64,000 nt of DNA from Flagellimonas allohymeniacidonis (GCF_004296335.1 NZ_SGIU01000002.1:695882-759881); one strand, 5' to 3'; shown: positions 22,916 through 33,600, counted from the first letter of the stretch. Translations and numbers: made by a program. Notes: generated by a model not told the origin, from the letters alone.

Positions 22916-24217
22916 TTATAAGATTAGTCCACCTATCAAAAACCCGAATATGACACTTGCGGCAATAGTGACGATGCCCGGGATGATAAATGAATGGTTG
23001 AACACGTATTTGCCTATTTTGGTGGTACCTGTATCATCCATTTCCACAGCGGCCAAAAGTGTAGGGTAGGTGGGCAATACGAAAAGGGCACTTACCGCGG
23101 CAAAGGATGCGATGGCCGCTACGGGACTTATGCCCAAAGCCAAAGCGGCTGGCATCAATGCCGTTGTGGTCGCCGCTTGGGAATACAATAGCATACTGGC
23201 AAAGAACAGTACCACGGCTAGCAACCAGGAGTATTGGTTCAACATTCCGCCCGCAGCGGCCTTGATTTCCCCTATATGGTTGCTGACAAAAGTATCACCC
23301 AACCAGGCGACCCCCAATACACAAATTGCGGCGCTCATCCCCGATTTAAACGTGGACATGTTTGGGATGTCCGACATTTTAAGCTTACAGACCAATGCAA
23401 TGACTGTAGCTGTCAAGAGCATTACCGCTATTATGGCTTGATTTCTCGCAAGAGGCGGAGATTCTATAAGGCCCACTTTTTTGGATATGAGTGAGGCATA
23501 GGTAACTATGATTACAATGGCCACCAGAAACACCAAAACACTCCTTTTCGCTTCCTTGGTGTTTTCATTGGTCGCAGCATTTTTTTGTTTGACCAATCCG
23601 GCCTTTAACCGTTCTTGGTAAACGGGGTCTTCGGAAAGTGGTTTTCCAAGGCGGTTTGCAACGATGGCCCCTACGACGCATGCTAAAATGGTCGTTGGGA
23701 TGGCTACGGCCAACAGTTGAAGGTAGGAAATGCCAAAAGGTTCCAGAAAACTGGCAAATATGACCACGGCGGCCGAGATCGGGGAAGCCGTTATGGCTAT
23801 TTGGGAGGCCACTACTGAAATACTCAGGGGTTTGGAGGGTCGAACATTGCCCTCCTTGGAAACTTCGACAATTACCGGAAGTGCTGCATACGCGGTATGC
23901 CCGGTACCGGCAAGCAGGGTCATAAAATAGGTTACCGTTGGACCTAGGAAGGTGACCCGTTTCGGGTTCTTGCGAAGTACCGATTCCGAGAGATGCACCA
24001 GATAATCCAGTCCCCCGGCTTTTTGCATGGCGGCGATGGCGGCGATAACGGCCATGATGATCAAAATAACGTCTACGGGTACCGAACCGGCCTCAAGCCC
24101 AAATAGTAAGGTCAGTACCACCACACCGGCCCCGCCGGCATAGCCAATACCAATGCCTCCCATTTTGGAGCCAAGAAATATAAATAAGAGAACGATAAGC
24201 AATTCTAGCCAAATCAT
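22916..24217 (-). CDS. Anaerobic C4-dicarboxylate transporter (Dcu family)
   Basis: A 433-residue inner-membrane protein with 10-12 predicted helices. It matches DcuA/DcuB: the N-terminal GSKMGGIGIGYAGG motif, AGTGHTAYAALPVIVEVS, and the SQIAITASPISAAVVIFA segment. These carriers exchange aspartate, fumarate, malate and succinate, and paired with aspartase they take up aspartate and export fumarate or succinate. Despite the name, DcuA-type carriers also work under air as aspartate uptake systems. It is 39 bases upstream of aspA, on the same strand, and 39 bases downstream of a small secreted-protein gene. Which of DcuA or DcuB it is cannot be fixed by eye. Confidence 0.9.
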   Translation of the reverse strand: MIWLELLIVLLFIFLGSKMGGIGIGYAGGAGVVVLTLLFGLEAGSVPVDVILIIMAVIAAIAAMQKAGGLDYLVHLSESVLRKNPKRVTFLGPTVTYFMTLLAGTGHTAYAALPVIVEVSKEGNVRPSKPLSISVVASQIAITASPISAAVVIFASFLEPFGISYLQLLAVAIPTTILACVVGAIVANRLGKPLSEDPVYQERLKAGLVKQKNAATNENTKEAKRSVLVFLVAIVIIVTYASLISKKVGLIESPPLARNQAIIAVMLLTATVIALVCKLKMSDIPNMSTFKSGMSAAICVLGVAWLGDTFVSNHIGEIKAAAGGMLNQYSWLLAVVLFFASMLLYSQAATTTALMPAALALGISPVAAIASFAAVSALFVLPTYPTLLAAVEMDDTGTTKIGKYVFNHSFIIPGIVTIAASVIFGFLIGGLIL

Positions 24218-24256
24218 AATGTTCTTAGTTTAAGGGTTGATTATAGTAAATAGTAC

Positions 24257-24685
24257 TCAGTTGGTGTCAAGGCCTTCTTTGAGAATTACGGCCCTAATGA
24301 TGGCTTCCCAACTTTTTTGATGGATTTCGAACTGGGTCTCATTCAAGAATGGACGTACGTCATCATTGAGCAGTCCGACCTGCTGTCTGAGCCGTGATTT
24401 AATTTCCTCGTTATCGAGCTTCGGCCTACTTTGTTTCAAAAGCTCCATTTTCAATGCATGGTAGGCCACCATTTTGTGGTAGTCTTCCCGCAGCTTTCCC
24501 TTGAGTTTCATTTCGTCCATACGATCCTCATACCAAAGGCGCTGCAGCTCTTTGTCATCGGATGTGAAAATTATGACCTTGTATTTCAGATTTTCCCTTT
24601 GTTCCTTGGTCAATTCCTGACCATGTACAAAAGAGACGCCCATCATGGCCAGGCACAACAAGGCCGTGGTGTATTTTGCAACCAT
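24257..24685 (-). CDS. Small secreted helical protein, distant paralogue of 37200-37595
   Basis: A 142-residue protein with a signal peptide (cleaved near VHGQ, residue 22) and a mature part that is nearly all helical and highly charged. The core pattern LQRLWYEDRM, HKMVAYHALKMELL and a later QF-x-IHQKSWEAIIRA recurs in the protein encoded at 37200-37595 (LQLWFYDRS, YNTVLYHTYKMKAL, YAYYLDTYDKLLRD). The shape recalls periplasmic Spy/CpxP-type helical proteins, but no LTxxQ repeat pair is clear. It is the first gene of the group dcu-aspA-porin by position. Function unknown. Confidence 0.55.
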   Translation of the reverse strand: MVAKYTTALLCLAMMGVSFVHGQELTKEQRENLKYKVIIFTSDDKELQRLWYEDRMDEMKLKGKLREDYHKMVAYHALKMELLKQSRPKLDNEEIKSRLRQQVGLLNDDVRPFLNETQFEIHQKSWEAIIRAVILKEGLDTN

Positions 24686-24823
24686 AGTTTAAATATTAGA
24701 AAGAAATTTGCCCTTCTTGTTGGCGTTAAGAATTATTTGCTCAAACCTGTAAAATCCCAACTATGTGAAGCTATGAAATTTAAAGGAAATTTAAAACCGA
24801 CCTACGTTATTAAATTGTAAGGG

Positions 24824-26032
24824 TCAACCAAAGGTCCCGAGCAGAAATTTGATGATCAGCGCATTGGAAAGATCAATAAAGAAGGCACCTACCAAGGGTA
24901 CAACAATGAAAGCCTTGGGAGAGCCCCCGAATTTTTTGGTGACCGCCGTCATATTGGCAATTGCGGTGGGGGTAGCACCAAGGGCCAACCCTGCATAACC
25001 GGCACTCATTACGGCCGCATCATAGTCCTTGCCCATGATACGGAATACAAAAAGCACCACGAACAGACTAATCACTATAACTTGGGCCAGTACGATTAAG
25101 AGCAAGGGGCCGGCCAGATCCACCAAGGTCCAGAGCTGTAGGCTCATGAGCGACATCGCCAAAAACAGACCAAGGGATAAATCGGAAGCCAGCGCGAGTG
25201 ACTTGGATTTTTCAGGATTCCAGTCCACTTTCTTGAAGAATACGGGGATAAGGTTGGTGATAAGGATGCCCGCAAACAGGGCGGTGACAAAGCGCGGAAG
25301 TGAAAGGCCCATGGCACTGACCAGGGCATTGAGACCTTCACCAACGCCAACTGTGGCAAAAATCACATAGATCATCTGTAGGGCACTGCTATAGGTTATC
25401 TGAACATCCTCTCCCTTATCATGACGGACACCAACCGTGATCGGTTGTTCTTCTTTGGGCGTAAGCCGATACTTGTTGATCAAGAATTTTGCGATGGGTC
25501 CACCAATGACGCCTCCCAGTACCAGTCCTATGGTGGCACATGCAATGCCCAATTCCATCGCGTTGTCCAACCCAAAATCCCCTTTGAACGTCGGCACCCA
25601 TGCAATGGTGGTCCCATGGCCCCCACTAAAAGAAACGGAACCGCCCAAGATACCGGTAGTTGGGGAAAGCCCTGTTATTGCGGCCACACCCATACCGGTG
25701 AAATTTTGAATGAAGAGATAGCCAACGGCAAGCACCAACAAAATGATCAGGGACCTACCCCCTTTTACCAAGGTCTTGAATTGGGATGAAAGCCCAATGG
25801 TGATAAAGAAAATTACCAATAACGCATCCCTAAGATCCAAGGCGAAACTGAGTTGTATGCCACCGATAAAATATAGCGCTCCGAATACTATGGAGAACAA
25901 TACTCCACCCGTTACCGGCTCGGGGATATTATACTCCCTTAAAAATGGGACTTTTTTGTTAATGTACTTTCCAAAGAAGAGCACCAAACAGGCGATCATA
26001 ATAGTATCGGCAGGCCCAACAGCTATATCCAT
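24824..26032 (-). CDS. Sodium/glutamate symporter (GltS family)
   Basis: A 402-residue membrane protein with two inverted repeats of helices, as in GltS. Recognisable parts are YNIPEPVTGGVLFS near residue 40, the GGHGTTIAW re-entrant motif near 138, and AGLALGATPTAIANM near 355, which is the matching loop of the second repeat. It takes up glutamate with Na+. The gene follows the lipoprotein gene by 3 bases and lies in the same direction as the aspartase group, which suggests that glutamate and aspartate are handled together. A 138-base gap separates it from the next gene; no terminator was seen in it. Confidence 0.9.
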   Translation of the reverse strand: MDIAVGPADTIMIACLVLFFGKYINKKVPFLREYNIPEPVTGGVLFSIVFGALYFIGGIQLSFALDLRDALLVIFFITIGLSSQFKTLVKGGRSLIILLVLAVGYLFIQNFTGMGVAAITGLSPTTGILGGSVSFSGGHGTTIAWVPTFKGDFGLDNAMELGIACATIGLVLGGVIGGPIAKFLINKYRLTPKEEQPITVGVRHDKGEDVQITYSSALQMIYVIFATVGVGEGLNALVSAMGLSLPRFVTALFAGILITNLIPVFFKKVDWNPEKSKSLALASDLSLGLFLAMSLMSLQLWTLVDLAGPLLLIVLAQVIVISLFVVLFVFRIMGKDYDAAVMSAGYAGLALGATPTAIANMTAVTKKFGGSPKAFIVVPLVGAFFIDLSNALIIKFLLGTFG

Positions 26033-26035
26033 AAT

Positions 26036-26719
26036 TTATCTTGGAATTATTATTCCGTCAGCAACGATTTGATTGACCATGCTTTTGGTAAAGGTTTGCG
26101 AGGCAGCTTTTAAGGAAGAAGGCTCCAGCAAAGAAGATTGCCCTGTCCATACCATGGTTTCCTTTCCTTCAAACAACTCTCCTTTAACATTATACAATAC
26201 CGCTTCAATGAGATATGATTTCGCATTGGTATAATAGCCCGGTGCACTATAGGTTCGATAACCTCGATAGATATATTTTCCTACACGATAATATGATGGG
26301 ATATAGACGGTCTCCCCAGGCTGGTAGCGTTCTTTCTCGTTTGAATCCACTAAGGCCATGGTAAGAACGCCGTCCAAGTTGTTTTCCTTGATTATTTTGA
26401 TATAGTCTTTGGGCCCGCGTATTTCTACTTTCCCGCCGGGGGGAAACATATGAATCCCTACAACTGCATTGATTCCTTGTGCTCTTAAAAGTTCAACGGC
26501 ATCTTGTTCAAAAGTGTTTCGTGCCGATAGATCTTTCCCTACTCCGACAACCGCAATTTTAGCGTACTGCCTATCAGAATAACTTTCTTTGATCCATGTA
26601 GATTGCATTTTAGTGGGGCCACAAGACAACATAAGACTACCAATTGCAAGTAGAAGTATTCTGCCGATTACTTTTATTGAAAAAAAGTTTTTTATGTAAC
26701 GTAGATTATTGAGTCGCAC
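26036..26719 (-). CDS. Lipoprotein, paralogue of the one at 19567-20220
   Basis: A 227-residue lipoprotein with a long signal region (hydrophobic core residues 18-32, lipobox LMLSC, Cys33) followed by GPTKMQSTW, a start seen in DUF4136-like lipoproteins. The fold alternates strands and helices, with a Tyr-rich loop (YYRVGKYIYRGYRTYSAPGYY) in the middle and VWTGQSSLLEP near the end, where related proteins have W-x-G. It starts with GTG at 26719, overlapping the end of the TerB-like gene by 14 bases, and is followed after 3 bases by gltS, so the three are cotranscribed. Function unknown. Confidence 0.6.
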   Translation of the reverse strand: MRLNNLRYIKNFFSIKVIGRILLLAIGSLMLSCGPTKMQSTWIKESYSDRQYAKIAVVGVGKDLSARNTFEQDAVELLRAQGINAVVGIHMFPPGGKVEIRGPKDYIKIIKENNLDGVLTMALVDSNEKERYQPGETVYIPSYYRVGKYIYRGYRTYSAPGYYTNAKSYLIEAVLYNVKGELFEGKETMVWTGQSSLLEPSSLKAASQTFTKSMVNQIVADGIIIPR

Positions 26720-27140
26720 TGTCGTTCACCAAAATTTTAAGTATCGCTGTATCGAATTGATCAAATTCAATGTCTTCTCTGGTAAGTGATAGGGCCTCTG
26801 AAGTGATCTCCCCGATAGAATTTGGTTCAAAGCCTATTGACCTTGCTACCCGACCCAACCATCTGGTCTGATCTTTTCCCTCAATGGTTTTATCCGAGTT
26901 TAAAATTTTTCCCAACTCGTACAAGGCTTTTATTCGTTCATCTTTGGAATATGGAGCAGTTATAGGATAGCTCATATAGTTCTGCATGATAAACTCATAT
27001 TCCCTCTCGTCGAGACTGAGTTTATACCTAAGGTGTTCCAAAAAGATAATCTCCCTTTCCGAAGCATCGCCATCTCTCAAGGTAATCTTTACCATACTGG
27101 CGAAAGCATCGTGGTATTGGCCTTTAAATGGATATCTCAT
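26706..27140 (-). CDS. TerB-like helical protein
   Basis: A 144-residue all-helical cytoplasmic protein. The first half (FASMVKITLRDGDASEREIIFL) fits the TerB/DjlA-N fold: a helix, a DGD turn, then SEREIIFLEHLRYKL, with the acidic turn that may bind a metal. The second half is less conserved. TerB-like proteins are found with stress and membrane-associated systems, but a single-domain copy gives no clear role. It is the first gene of the run TerB-like, lipoprotein, gltS, overlapping the lipoprotein gene by 14 bases. Upstream lies the broken metallo-beta-lactamase gene, on the same strand, 42 bases away. Confidence 0.6.
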   Translation of the reverse strand: MRYPFKGQYHDAFASMVKITLRDGDASEREIIFLEHLRYKLSLDEREYEFIMQNYMSYPITAPYSKDERIKALYELGKILNSDKTIEGKDQTRWLGRVARSIGFEPNSIGEITSEALSLTREDIEFDQFDTAILKILVNDSATQ

Positions 27141-27182
27141 TTCTTAACTGTTATAATCAAAGGTAATTGGCTATAGAACAAT

Positions 27183-28019
27183 TCAAATTAAATTCTCATC
27201 TCCCTCTCTTGCAAAATAACAATTTTGAAACCTTTCTTGGCATTTTCTTTCTTCCTTTTGTAGGAATTCATCATTGTGTTCTGGGTCATGATTGGTAAGG
27301 TACAACTTCTTTACGCCGGCCAGTTTGGCCACTTCAATGGCCTGTTCCCAACTGCTATGTCCCCATCCCCTGAATTTTGGAAGCTCCTCCGGGGTATATT
27401 GTGCCTCATATATTAGCAAATCGGCCTCTTTCGCAAATTCTATGACTTTTTCATTCAAGCATTCACCATGCTCCAAATCGGTACAATACACAAACACCTT
27501 TCCCCCTACCTCCAGTCGGTATCCATAGGCCCCTCCGGGATGGTTGTGTCTATTGGTCAGCAAACGACCTGTTTTACCTGTTGAATAAGAATGTTTATCC
27601 GTATTCTCTAAATGAAAGCTGAACTGTGCGCCCATATTATCCAAACTCACTGGAAAGAATGTGCTTTCCATTTGCTTAGCAAATATTGTTTTCAAATCTG
27701 GTATGTTCAAGTCTTTTCCCATGGCAATAACATCAATTTTTTTTGAAGGGTCGTAGGCTGGAGCGAAAAAGGGAAATCCCTATAAATGGTCCCAGTGGAA
27801 GTGCGAAAAAGCCATTACAAGTCTGATTAGCTCACCAGGGGGTCTTAGCATCAATTCCTTTCCCAGTTTTCTTATTCCCGTTCCTGCATCAAAAATCAAT
27901 ACATCCCCTCTTTTGTTGTCCTCCATTACCGCAACACAGGTGGTGTTCCCTCCAAATTCTTGGAAACTTTTATCACATACAGGTATTGAACCTCTGGTAC
28001 CATAAAACTTAATTAACAT
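27183..28019 (-). pseudogene. Metallo-beta-lactamase fold hydrolase broken by one amber codon
   Basis: The frame would encode a 278-residue MBL-fold protein of the type that opens with FYGTRGSIPV, but a TAG at 27780-27782 stops it right after the first metal motif HFHWDHL. Reading continues in the same frame with GFPFF and ends with HNHPGGAYGYRLE, YCTDLEHGE, WGHSSWEQA and LTNHDPEH, all expected for a complete enzyme. Relatives have Gln at the stop position as I recall (HxQGFPFF), which is one base from TAG. Everything else is intact, so the break is recent, a sequencing error, or read through. A restart at the ATG near 27722 would lack the metal site. Relatives are phosphodiesterase-like hydrolases; the substrate is unknown. 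Confidence 0.8.
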
Positions 28020-28124
28020 AATTCAAATATATTTTTTACAAAATGCCAAGCATCTATGGAAAATTTTATTTCCAATAATATATCGAGTATATTGCTATGA
28101 TACTAATTACCATTCCATATTTTA

Positions 28125-28808
28125 ATGGGACCAAATCTCAGCAAAAGCACCAACTTATATATTGTCGCCTTGCTCTTATTATCGGCATCTTTTTGTGTGC
28201 AAGCCCAGCAAAATATCACAACGGATTCCTTAAACACTCCTTTTCGAAAGGGACGATGGCTTACAGGGCTCTCCGGCAGTATAAGTTCCAATTCCAGTGA
28301 GGTCAGAGGTTCTGATTTAAAAACAATTACAAACGAGTTTGGACTGAACATCTCTACGGGTCAATTTATCAAGGACCGCTGGCTTGTAGGAGGTACGCTA
28401 AATGCGGATCGTGCCAGTTCGGGCGGAAATATTGACAGTACGACTGAAACCCTATATATAGGGCCATTTACAGGTTATTACCTTTCTTCAAATAGTCGAG
28501 GGTCACTTTTTGCAAGATTTTCCCCAGGTTATGTTCGATATAATGAAGAAACCCAACTGAACACATTGTCTGTGCCATCGGAGCTCGAATCGGAAGGCAG
28601 CGGTTTTGGTATGTTGATTGGTCTTGGCTATTCCTATGTCATACATGATAAAATCGCCTTTGATATTGGCTTCGATCTTAACCTATTTTGGATAGGAATT
28701 GACCAGGTACAACAGCCCCCTGGAACTACTACTTCCCAAAACCTGACCATAAGCAACACCGCCTTTACCTTTGGTTTCAACGTAATTCTAGATGATTTCT
28801 TTTTTTAA
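28125..28808 (+). CDS. Outer-membrane beta-barrel protein, small
   Basis: A 227-residue protein with a signal peptide (cleaved at VQAQQ, about residue 28) and about eight amphipathic strands ending in TFGFNVILDDFFF. The size and the patterns WLTGLSGSIS, FGLNISTGQFI and SLFARFSPGYVRY fit an eight-stranded barrel of the OmpW/OmpA-barrel type common in Bacteroidota. The exact family is not recognised. The gene overlaps the next start by one base (TAATG), so it is coupled to the BamA/TamA-like protein, perhaps as a partner or as another cargo of the same regulation. It is divergent from the broken MBL gene. Confidence 0.65.
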   Translation: MGPNLSKSTNLYIVALLLLSASFCVQAQQNITTDSLNTPFRKGRWLTGLSGSISSNSSEVRGSDLKTITNEFGLNISTGQFIKDRWLVGGTLNADRASSGGNIDSTTETLYIGPFTGYYLSSNSRGSLFARFSPGYVRYNEETQLNTLSVPSELESEGSGFGMLIGLGYSYVIHDKIAFDIGFDLNLFWIGIDQVQQPPGTTTSQNLTISNTAFTFGFNVILDDFFF

Positions 28809-29923
28809 TGGGAAAGCGAATATTACATTTTTTGACCTTGATTCTGGTTCCTCTCACTCTTAACGCACAGGGCCGCCCAGAGGAATTTGTAAAAACGGAT
28901 ACAATTGGCAAAAAAAAGAACATAAAATTTATAGGGCTTCCAATAGCCTTTTATACTCCAGAAACTGAGTTCGGAGTTGGTGGGGGCGGGCAAATGTTTT
29001 TGCTCAACAACACCAATCAATACAATCAACGATTATCCAACATTCTTTTTAGTGGAATATATACCACAGCAGGACAAATTATGTTCAATGTTACTCCACA
29101 GGTATATTTGGGCAAAGGCGACTATTTCATTGATGCTGACTATTTGTTTGAGATATATCCCAATTCCTTCTGGGGAATAGGTCCGGAAACTCCAGAGGAG
29201 AACGAAGAGTTTTATGAGCAAACTACACATAAGGTCAAATTGCGATTTCTGAAAAGGTTACCTCCGGATCTGAATTTTGGCCTTACCTATAATTTTGCAA
29301 ATCATCAGGTCACAGAAGTACTTAGTGGGGGTTTATTGGACTCTGGTGATATTCTGGGTGCCGATAGGACTGTAATCAGTGGTATTGGTGCAGAGTTTAA
29401 TCTGGATACCAGAAATAATACGGGTTCACCAACCAATGGACAATTATTTGAAATTGGGGCCCACTTTTCAAGTCCAATTCTAGGGGCAACCCATGGTTTC
29501 AATAAGTTTACGTTAGATTTACGCAATTACGCACCTGTCGGTACTTGGGGGACGCTTGCCACCCAAATCTTCGTCGAAAACAATTTTGGGGACGTTCCTT
29601 TTCAAGGCATGGCTTTCTTTGGGGGCAGTAACAGCGCAAGAGGTTATTTTTACGGTCGTTTTTTGGACAAAAACATGTATGTGGTACAAGCAGAATACCG
29701 GTATCAATTTAAACCAAGATGGAAGTTAGCGGCATTCGGTCTTTTCGGAAGTGTTGCAGGAGATGCTCAAGACCTGCTCCGATTTAACTCTTTAAAACCT
29801 GGTTACGGTGCAGGGGTGCGATTCAAATTATTAAAAGAGCAAGGTACATGGCTACGATTGGATATTGGTAATGGCAAGGATGGTCAGAATGGAATCTATT
29901 TTGGAATAAATGAGGCTTTTTGA
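28808..29923 (+). CDS. BamA/TamA-family (Omp85-like) outer-membrane protein
   Basis: A 371-residue protein with a signal peptide (LNAQ, residue 19) followed by a C-terminal Omp85-like barrel without POTRA domains. The barrel hallmark GGSNSARGYFYGRFLDKN near residue 265 matches the loop 6 motif (RGY/F) of Omp85 proteins. The first strand ETEFGVGGGG and the strand DTRNNTGSPTNGQLFEIG are also typical. POTRA-less members of this group (surface antigen D15-like) are frequent in Bacteroidota, often of unknown function, and some relate to patatin-linked proteins. It is translationally coupled to the small barrel gene upstream and converges on the ion-channel gene. Confidence 0.8.
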   Translation: MGKRILHFLTLILVPLTLNAQGRPEEFVKTDTIGKKKNIKFIGLPIAFYTPETEFGVGGGGQMFLLNNTNQYNQRLSNILFSGIYTTAGQIMFNVTPQVYLGKGDYFIDADYLFEIYPNSFWGIGPETPEENEEFYEQTTHKVKLRFLKRLPPDLNFGLTYNFANHQVTEVLSGGLLDSGDILGADRTVISGIGAEFNLDTRNNTGSPTNGQLFEIGAHFSSPILGATHGFNKFTLDLRNYAPVGTWGTLATQIFVENNFGDVPFQGMAFFGGSNSARGYFYGRFLDKNMYVVQAEYRYQFKPRWKLAAFGLFGSVAGDAQDLLRFNSLKPGYGAGVRFKLLKEQGTWLRLDIGNGKDGQNGIYFGINEAF

Positions 29924-29928
29924 CATAA

Positions 29929-30594
29929 TTATGAATTCCTTTGATTTATAAATTTCCCTACAACTACCGCAGTGATGATAACCAAATAAAATTGTCCTAT
30001 GAGTCCAACTAATATTGCAGCTTTTTGTGCCAATGGTGTTACCGGCACAATCTCACCATAACCAATTGTCATCAATGTTATAAAACTAAAGTACATAAGC
30101 TGCTCCGTAAGCACATTGGGCATTTCACCTCGCATAGCCAAAAGTCCACCTTCAAAAGAATTCGGATGGGTCAACTCTATGCTCATATAAATAAAAAAGC
30201 CAATCAAACCAAGGCATATGAATCCACTTAACATACCAAGAATCACTTTTTTGTTCACTACGTCGGTATACCAGACCTGTCTGATAATCTCATAGCTTAT
30301 CAACAAATAAAAAGCAAAATAAATCCCAAACTGGATATACCTTGTGGAAAGGGTCATATCATCATAGGCCTGCGCAAGACCAAGAATGATGCTACTGGCA
30401 AACAATAAGACCAAAAAGAACCAGAAAAGCTCTTTTCTTTTTGAAATTAATATAACACCCGCAACCAAGTTCAGCAAAAACGCAATGGGCGCAACCGTTT
30501 GTTCGAAAAATTCACCAGGAATAACGAGACCCCCAAAGAGAATAATCATTTGAGTAATAAAAAAGAGCTCAAACCGATACAAATATAGGTTCAT
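29929..30594 (-). CDS. Two-pore-domain-like potassium channel protein
   Basis: A 221-residue membrane protein with about six helices. The last pore region has LMTIGYGEIVPVTP, a K+ selectivity filter (TIGYGE) between two helices, as in the Ion_trans_2 family. The N-terminal part has four hydrophobic segments but no charged S4 segment, so voltage gating is unlikely. There is no cytoplasmic RCK domain. The gene follows the RND permease gene by 9 bases on the same strand and is therefore likely cotranscribed with the efflux pump, an odd association that might balance charge or ions during efflux. Confidence 0.82.
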   Translation of the reverse strand: MNLYLYRFELFFITQMIILFGGLVIPGEFFEQTVAPIAFLLNLVAGVILISKRKELFWFFLVLLFASSIILGLAQAYDDMTLSTRYIQFGIYFAFYLLISYEIIRQVWYTDVVNKKVILGMLSGFICLGLIGFFIYMSIELTHPNSFEGGLLAMRGEMPNVLTEQLMYFSFITLMTIGYGEIVPVTPLAQKAAILVGLIGQFYLVIITAVVVGKFINQRNS

Positions 30595-30603
30595 AACAAT
30601 AGG

Positions 30604-33600
30604 TTACTCAAGTAAAGCTTCATTAAAGGTATATCCCTTATAGTTTACACGATACAATACACTGTAAAATGCCGGAATAAACAATAAGGTAATAACAGTG
30701 CCGAATAAAAGACCCACCATAATGGTTACGGCCATAGGTTCCCACATTTCACCCCCACCTAGATATAAGGGTATCAAACCAAGAACCGTAGTGAACGTGG
30801 CCAAAAGGATTGGTCTAAAACGTTGCAGACAGGCCGCAATAATGGCATCCTGTGGTTTTCGTTGGAGTTCATTTTCCTCTATTTCTATCCTATCCACCAA
30901 TACAATAGCATTGTTGATTACGATTCCCGCCAATGAAATAACACCTAAAAAAGCCATAAAGCCAAAGGGGACATTGAAAATCAACAATCCAAGAACCATT
31001 CCAATGATTCCCAATGGAATTGTACAGACAATCATCACCATTTTTCGGAAAGAGTTAAATTGAATGATTAATAACATCACTATTATGAATGCGGATAGTG
31101 GTAAATAATTGGCCACGGCACCCATGTTCTCAGCTGTACTTTCTGCGTCTCCACCCAATTTATAGGAATAGCCCGAACCCCATATTTCGGCCTGCTCCTC
31201 CAACCATGGTGTAACTTCAGCAACAATGGCGGACGCATTCCCATCTTCAGTCAATTCACTGGAAACGTTTACGGTTCGGGTCAAATCCAATCGTTTGATG
31301 CGGGTATATTGCCATTGCGGAATGATGGAAGCTACCTGAAGTAGCGGGACGCTTTTTCCCGAGTTTTGGGCATATATGTTCAATGTCTCCAAGGATGCCA
31401 GCGATTGTTGCTTATTTTGGTCGCTGAGCATCACTATAGGGATGGATTTATCCTCCTCTCTATACTCTCCCGTTCTAAAGCCATCCAGTACTGTTTGCAG
31501 AGAGGTTGCAATATCTTGATTGGTAACACCGGCCAATTGCGCTTTGTTCTGGTCAATGTCAATGATAAATTTCTTCCCTTTAGGTCCCCAGTCATCCTTA
31601 ATGTTTTTAGTACCGGAAATACCAAACAATTTGGTTTTGATAGATTGTGATATCTCGGCCAGTTTGTCCGGATCGTCCCCTGATACCTTAATTTCAATGG
31701 GCGTGCCTCCTCCCCCTGAACCTAAAAGCCCCACTTTGATGTCCGCATTGGGAAAAGTATTGAAACTGAAAGAGTCCAGTTTTTTGACCATTTCATTGTT
31801 GACCAGAAAATTGGAAGTATTGATCAGGATATGGGCATAATTGGAATTTGCCTCATCGGGATTATAACCTAAATCGTAAGTAGAAGGCCCCTCCCCAATA
31901 TAGGCTGACCAATCCACAACTCCATCGGTTTTTTCTTCGGAGACCTGAAGTTCATTCCGCATGAATTCTTCTATGGCCGCCACCATTTCCTCGGTGCGTT
32001 CAATTTTCGTGCCTTCAGGCAAATTGATGTCAGCCGTAATCATGTTTCGGTCGCTGTCTGGGAAGAACACAAAGGCTAACAGTCCAAAGCCCACAATAGA
32101 TAGCACAAACAAGCCAACGATACCTAAAAGCACGGTGCGTTTCCAACTTAGTGCCACCAAAATCAAATCTTTGTATTTCTTTTTTAAACTGTTGATAAGA
32201 CGGTCTAAGAAACTGGTTTTTCCCTCTTCCCTCTTTTTGACTTTTAAAAAGAACACACAGAACAACGTGATGATGCTCAAGGCAATGATCCAAGACGATA
32301 ACAGTGCTATGGTGATGACCACAAAAATAGGCCCCATGATATCCCCCATTACAGATTCCGCCATGTAGAAAGAAAGGAAAGCGGCCGAGGTAGTCAATGT
32401 TGATATCAATAAGGGCGTAAACAACTCTGAACAAGAATCAATGGCAGCTTTTTTAACATTGGCCCCATTTTCCATTTTGACCATTATGGATTCAGCCACA
32501 ACAATGCCGTTGTCCACCATCATACCCAAGGCCATGATCAAGGCAGCCAATGTTATTTGGTTAAGACCAACATCAATCAACCCCATTACAAACAGAGTGG
32601 TAATGGTCACTATTGGAATCAGACTGGCAATTATCAACCCCGTACGGAAACCAAGAAAAATCAGCATCACTGCCAAAACGATTCCTATGGATTGTAAAAG
32701 GTTGCCGACAAAATCACTGATTTTAAGTTCAATATAAGAATCAATGGAGGCTACTCGATTCAATTCCAATCCGACCGGAAGTTTTTCTCTCCATTCAGCA
32801 AGAACCACATTGAGTTCTTCTCCCAATTTGATAATGTTGGCGCCTGCTTTTAAGGAAACATGCAATGAAAGTGCATCCTTGCCATTGATACTTACAATTT
32901 GGGTGGGTGGGTTAATGTAACCTTTATGCACATTGGTAATATCTTTTAGAGGCACCACTTGACCGCTTTCCCCAACAGGAATCAACATTTCTTCTATATC
33001 AGACACATCATCGAAATTACCGGTAGGTTCCAAAATAATTCGTTCGTCCTCGACATTCACCTGTCCACCAGAGCTTAAAATATTGGTGTTGCTAATCAAG
33101 CCTTGCAACCGGCTTGATGTAAGTCCATAGCTCTTTAGTTTGGTGTTATCAAACTCTACAAAAACCCTTTCCTCTTGGTCCCCATTGATTTCAACCTTTG
33201 CCGCATCTGAGAGTTTAATAAGGTCATCCCTAATATCATCGGCAAATTCTTTCATCTCGGCATAGGAGTAGCCATCACTGGTGACACCAACAGCAATACC
33301 AAAAACCTCTCCAATGCCATCATCTTTCAATTGGGGTTGCACCCCATTGGGCAACCCTTGGATACTATTTAGTTTTCTACGAAGCCTATCCCAAACAGGT
33401 TGCAAATCTTGAGGTTCCACTTGCATGACCAATTCAACCTGTACCACGGAAAGACCTGTTCTAGAAGTGCTTGTTACCTTTTTTAATTCAGGAAGTTCTT
33501 GGGCTACTTTTTCAATTTTATCGGTAACCAATTCTTCAACGCGCTCAGGACTTGCTCCCGGAAAGGAAGAAACAATGGAAGCAACTCGAATGGTGTAGGG

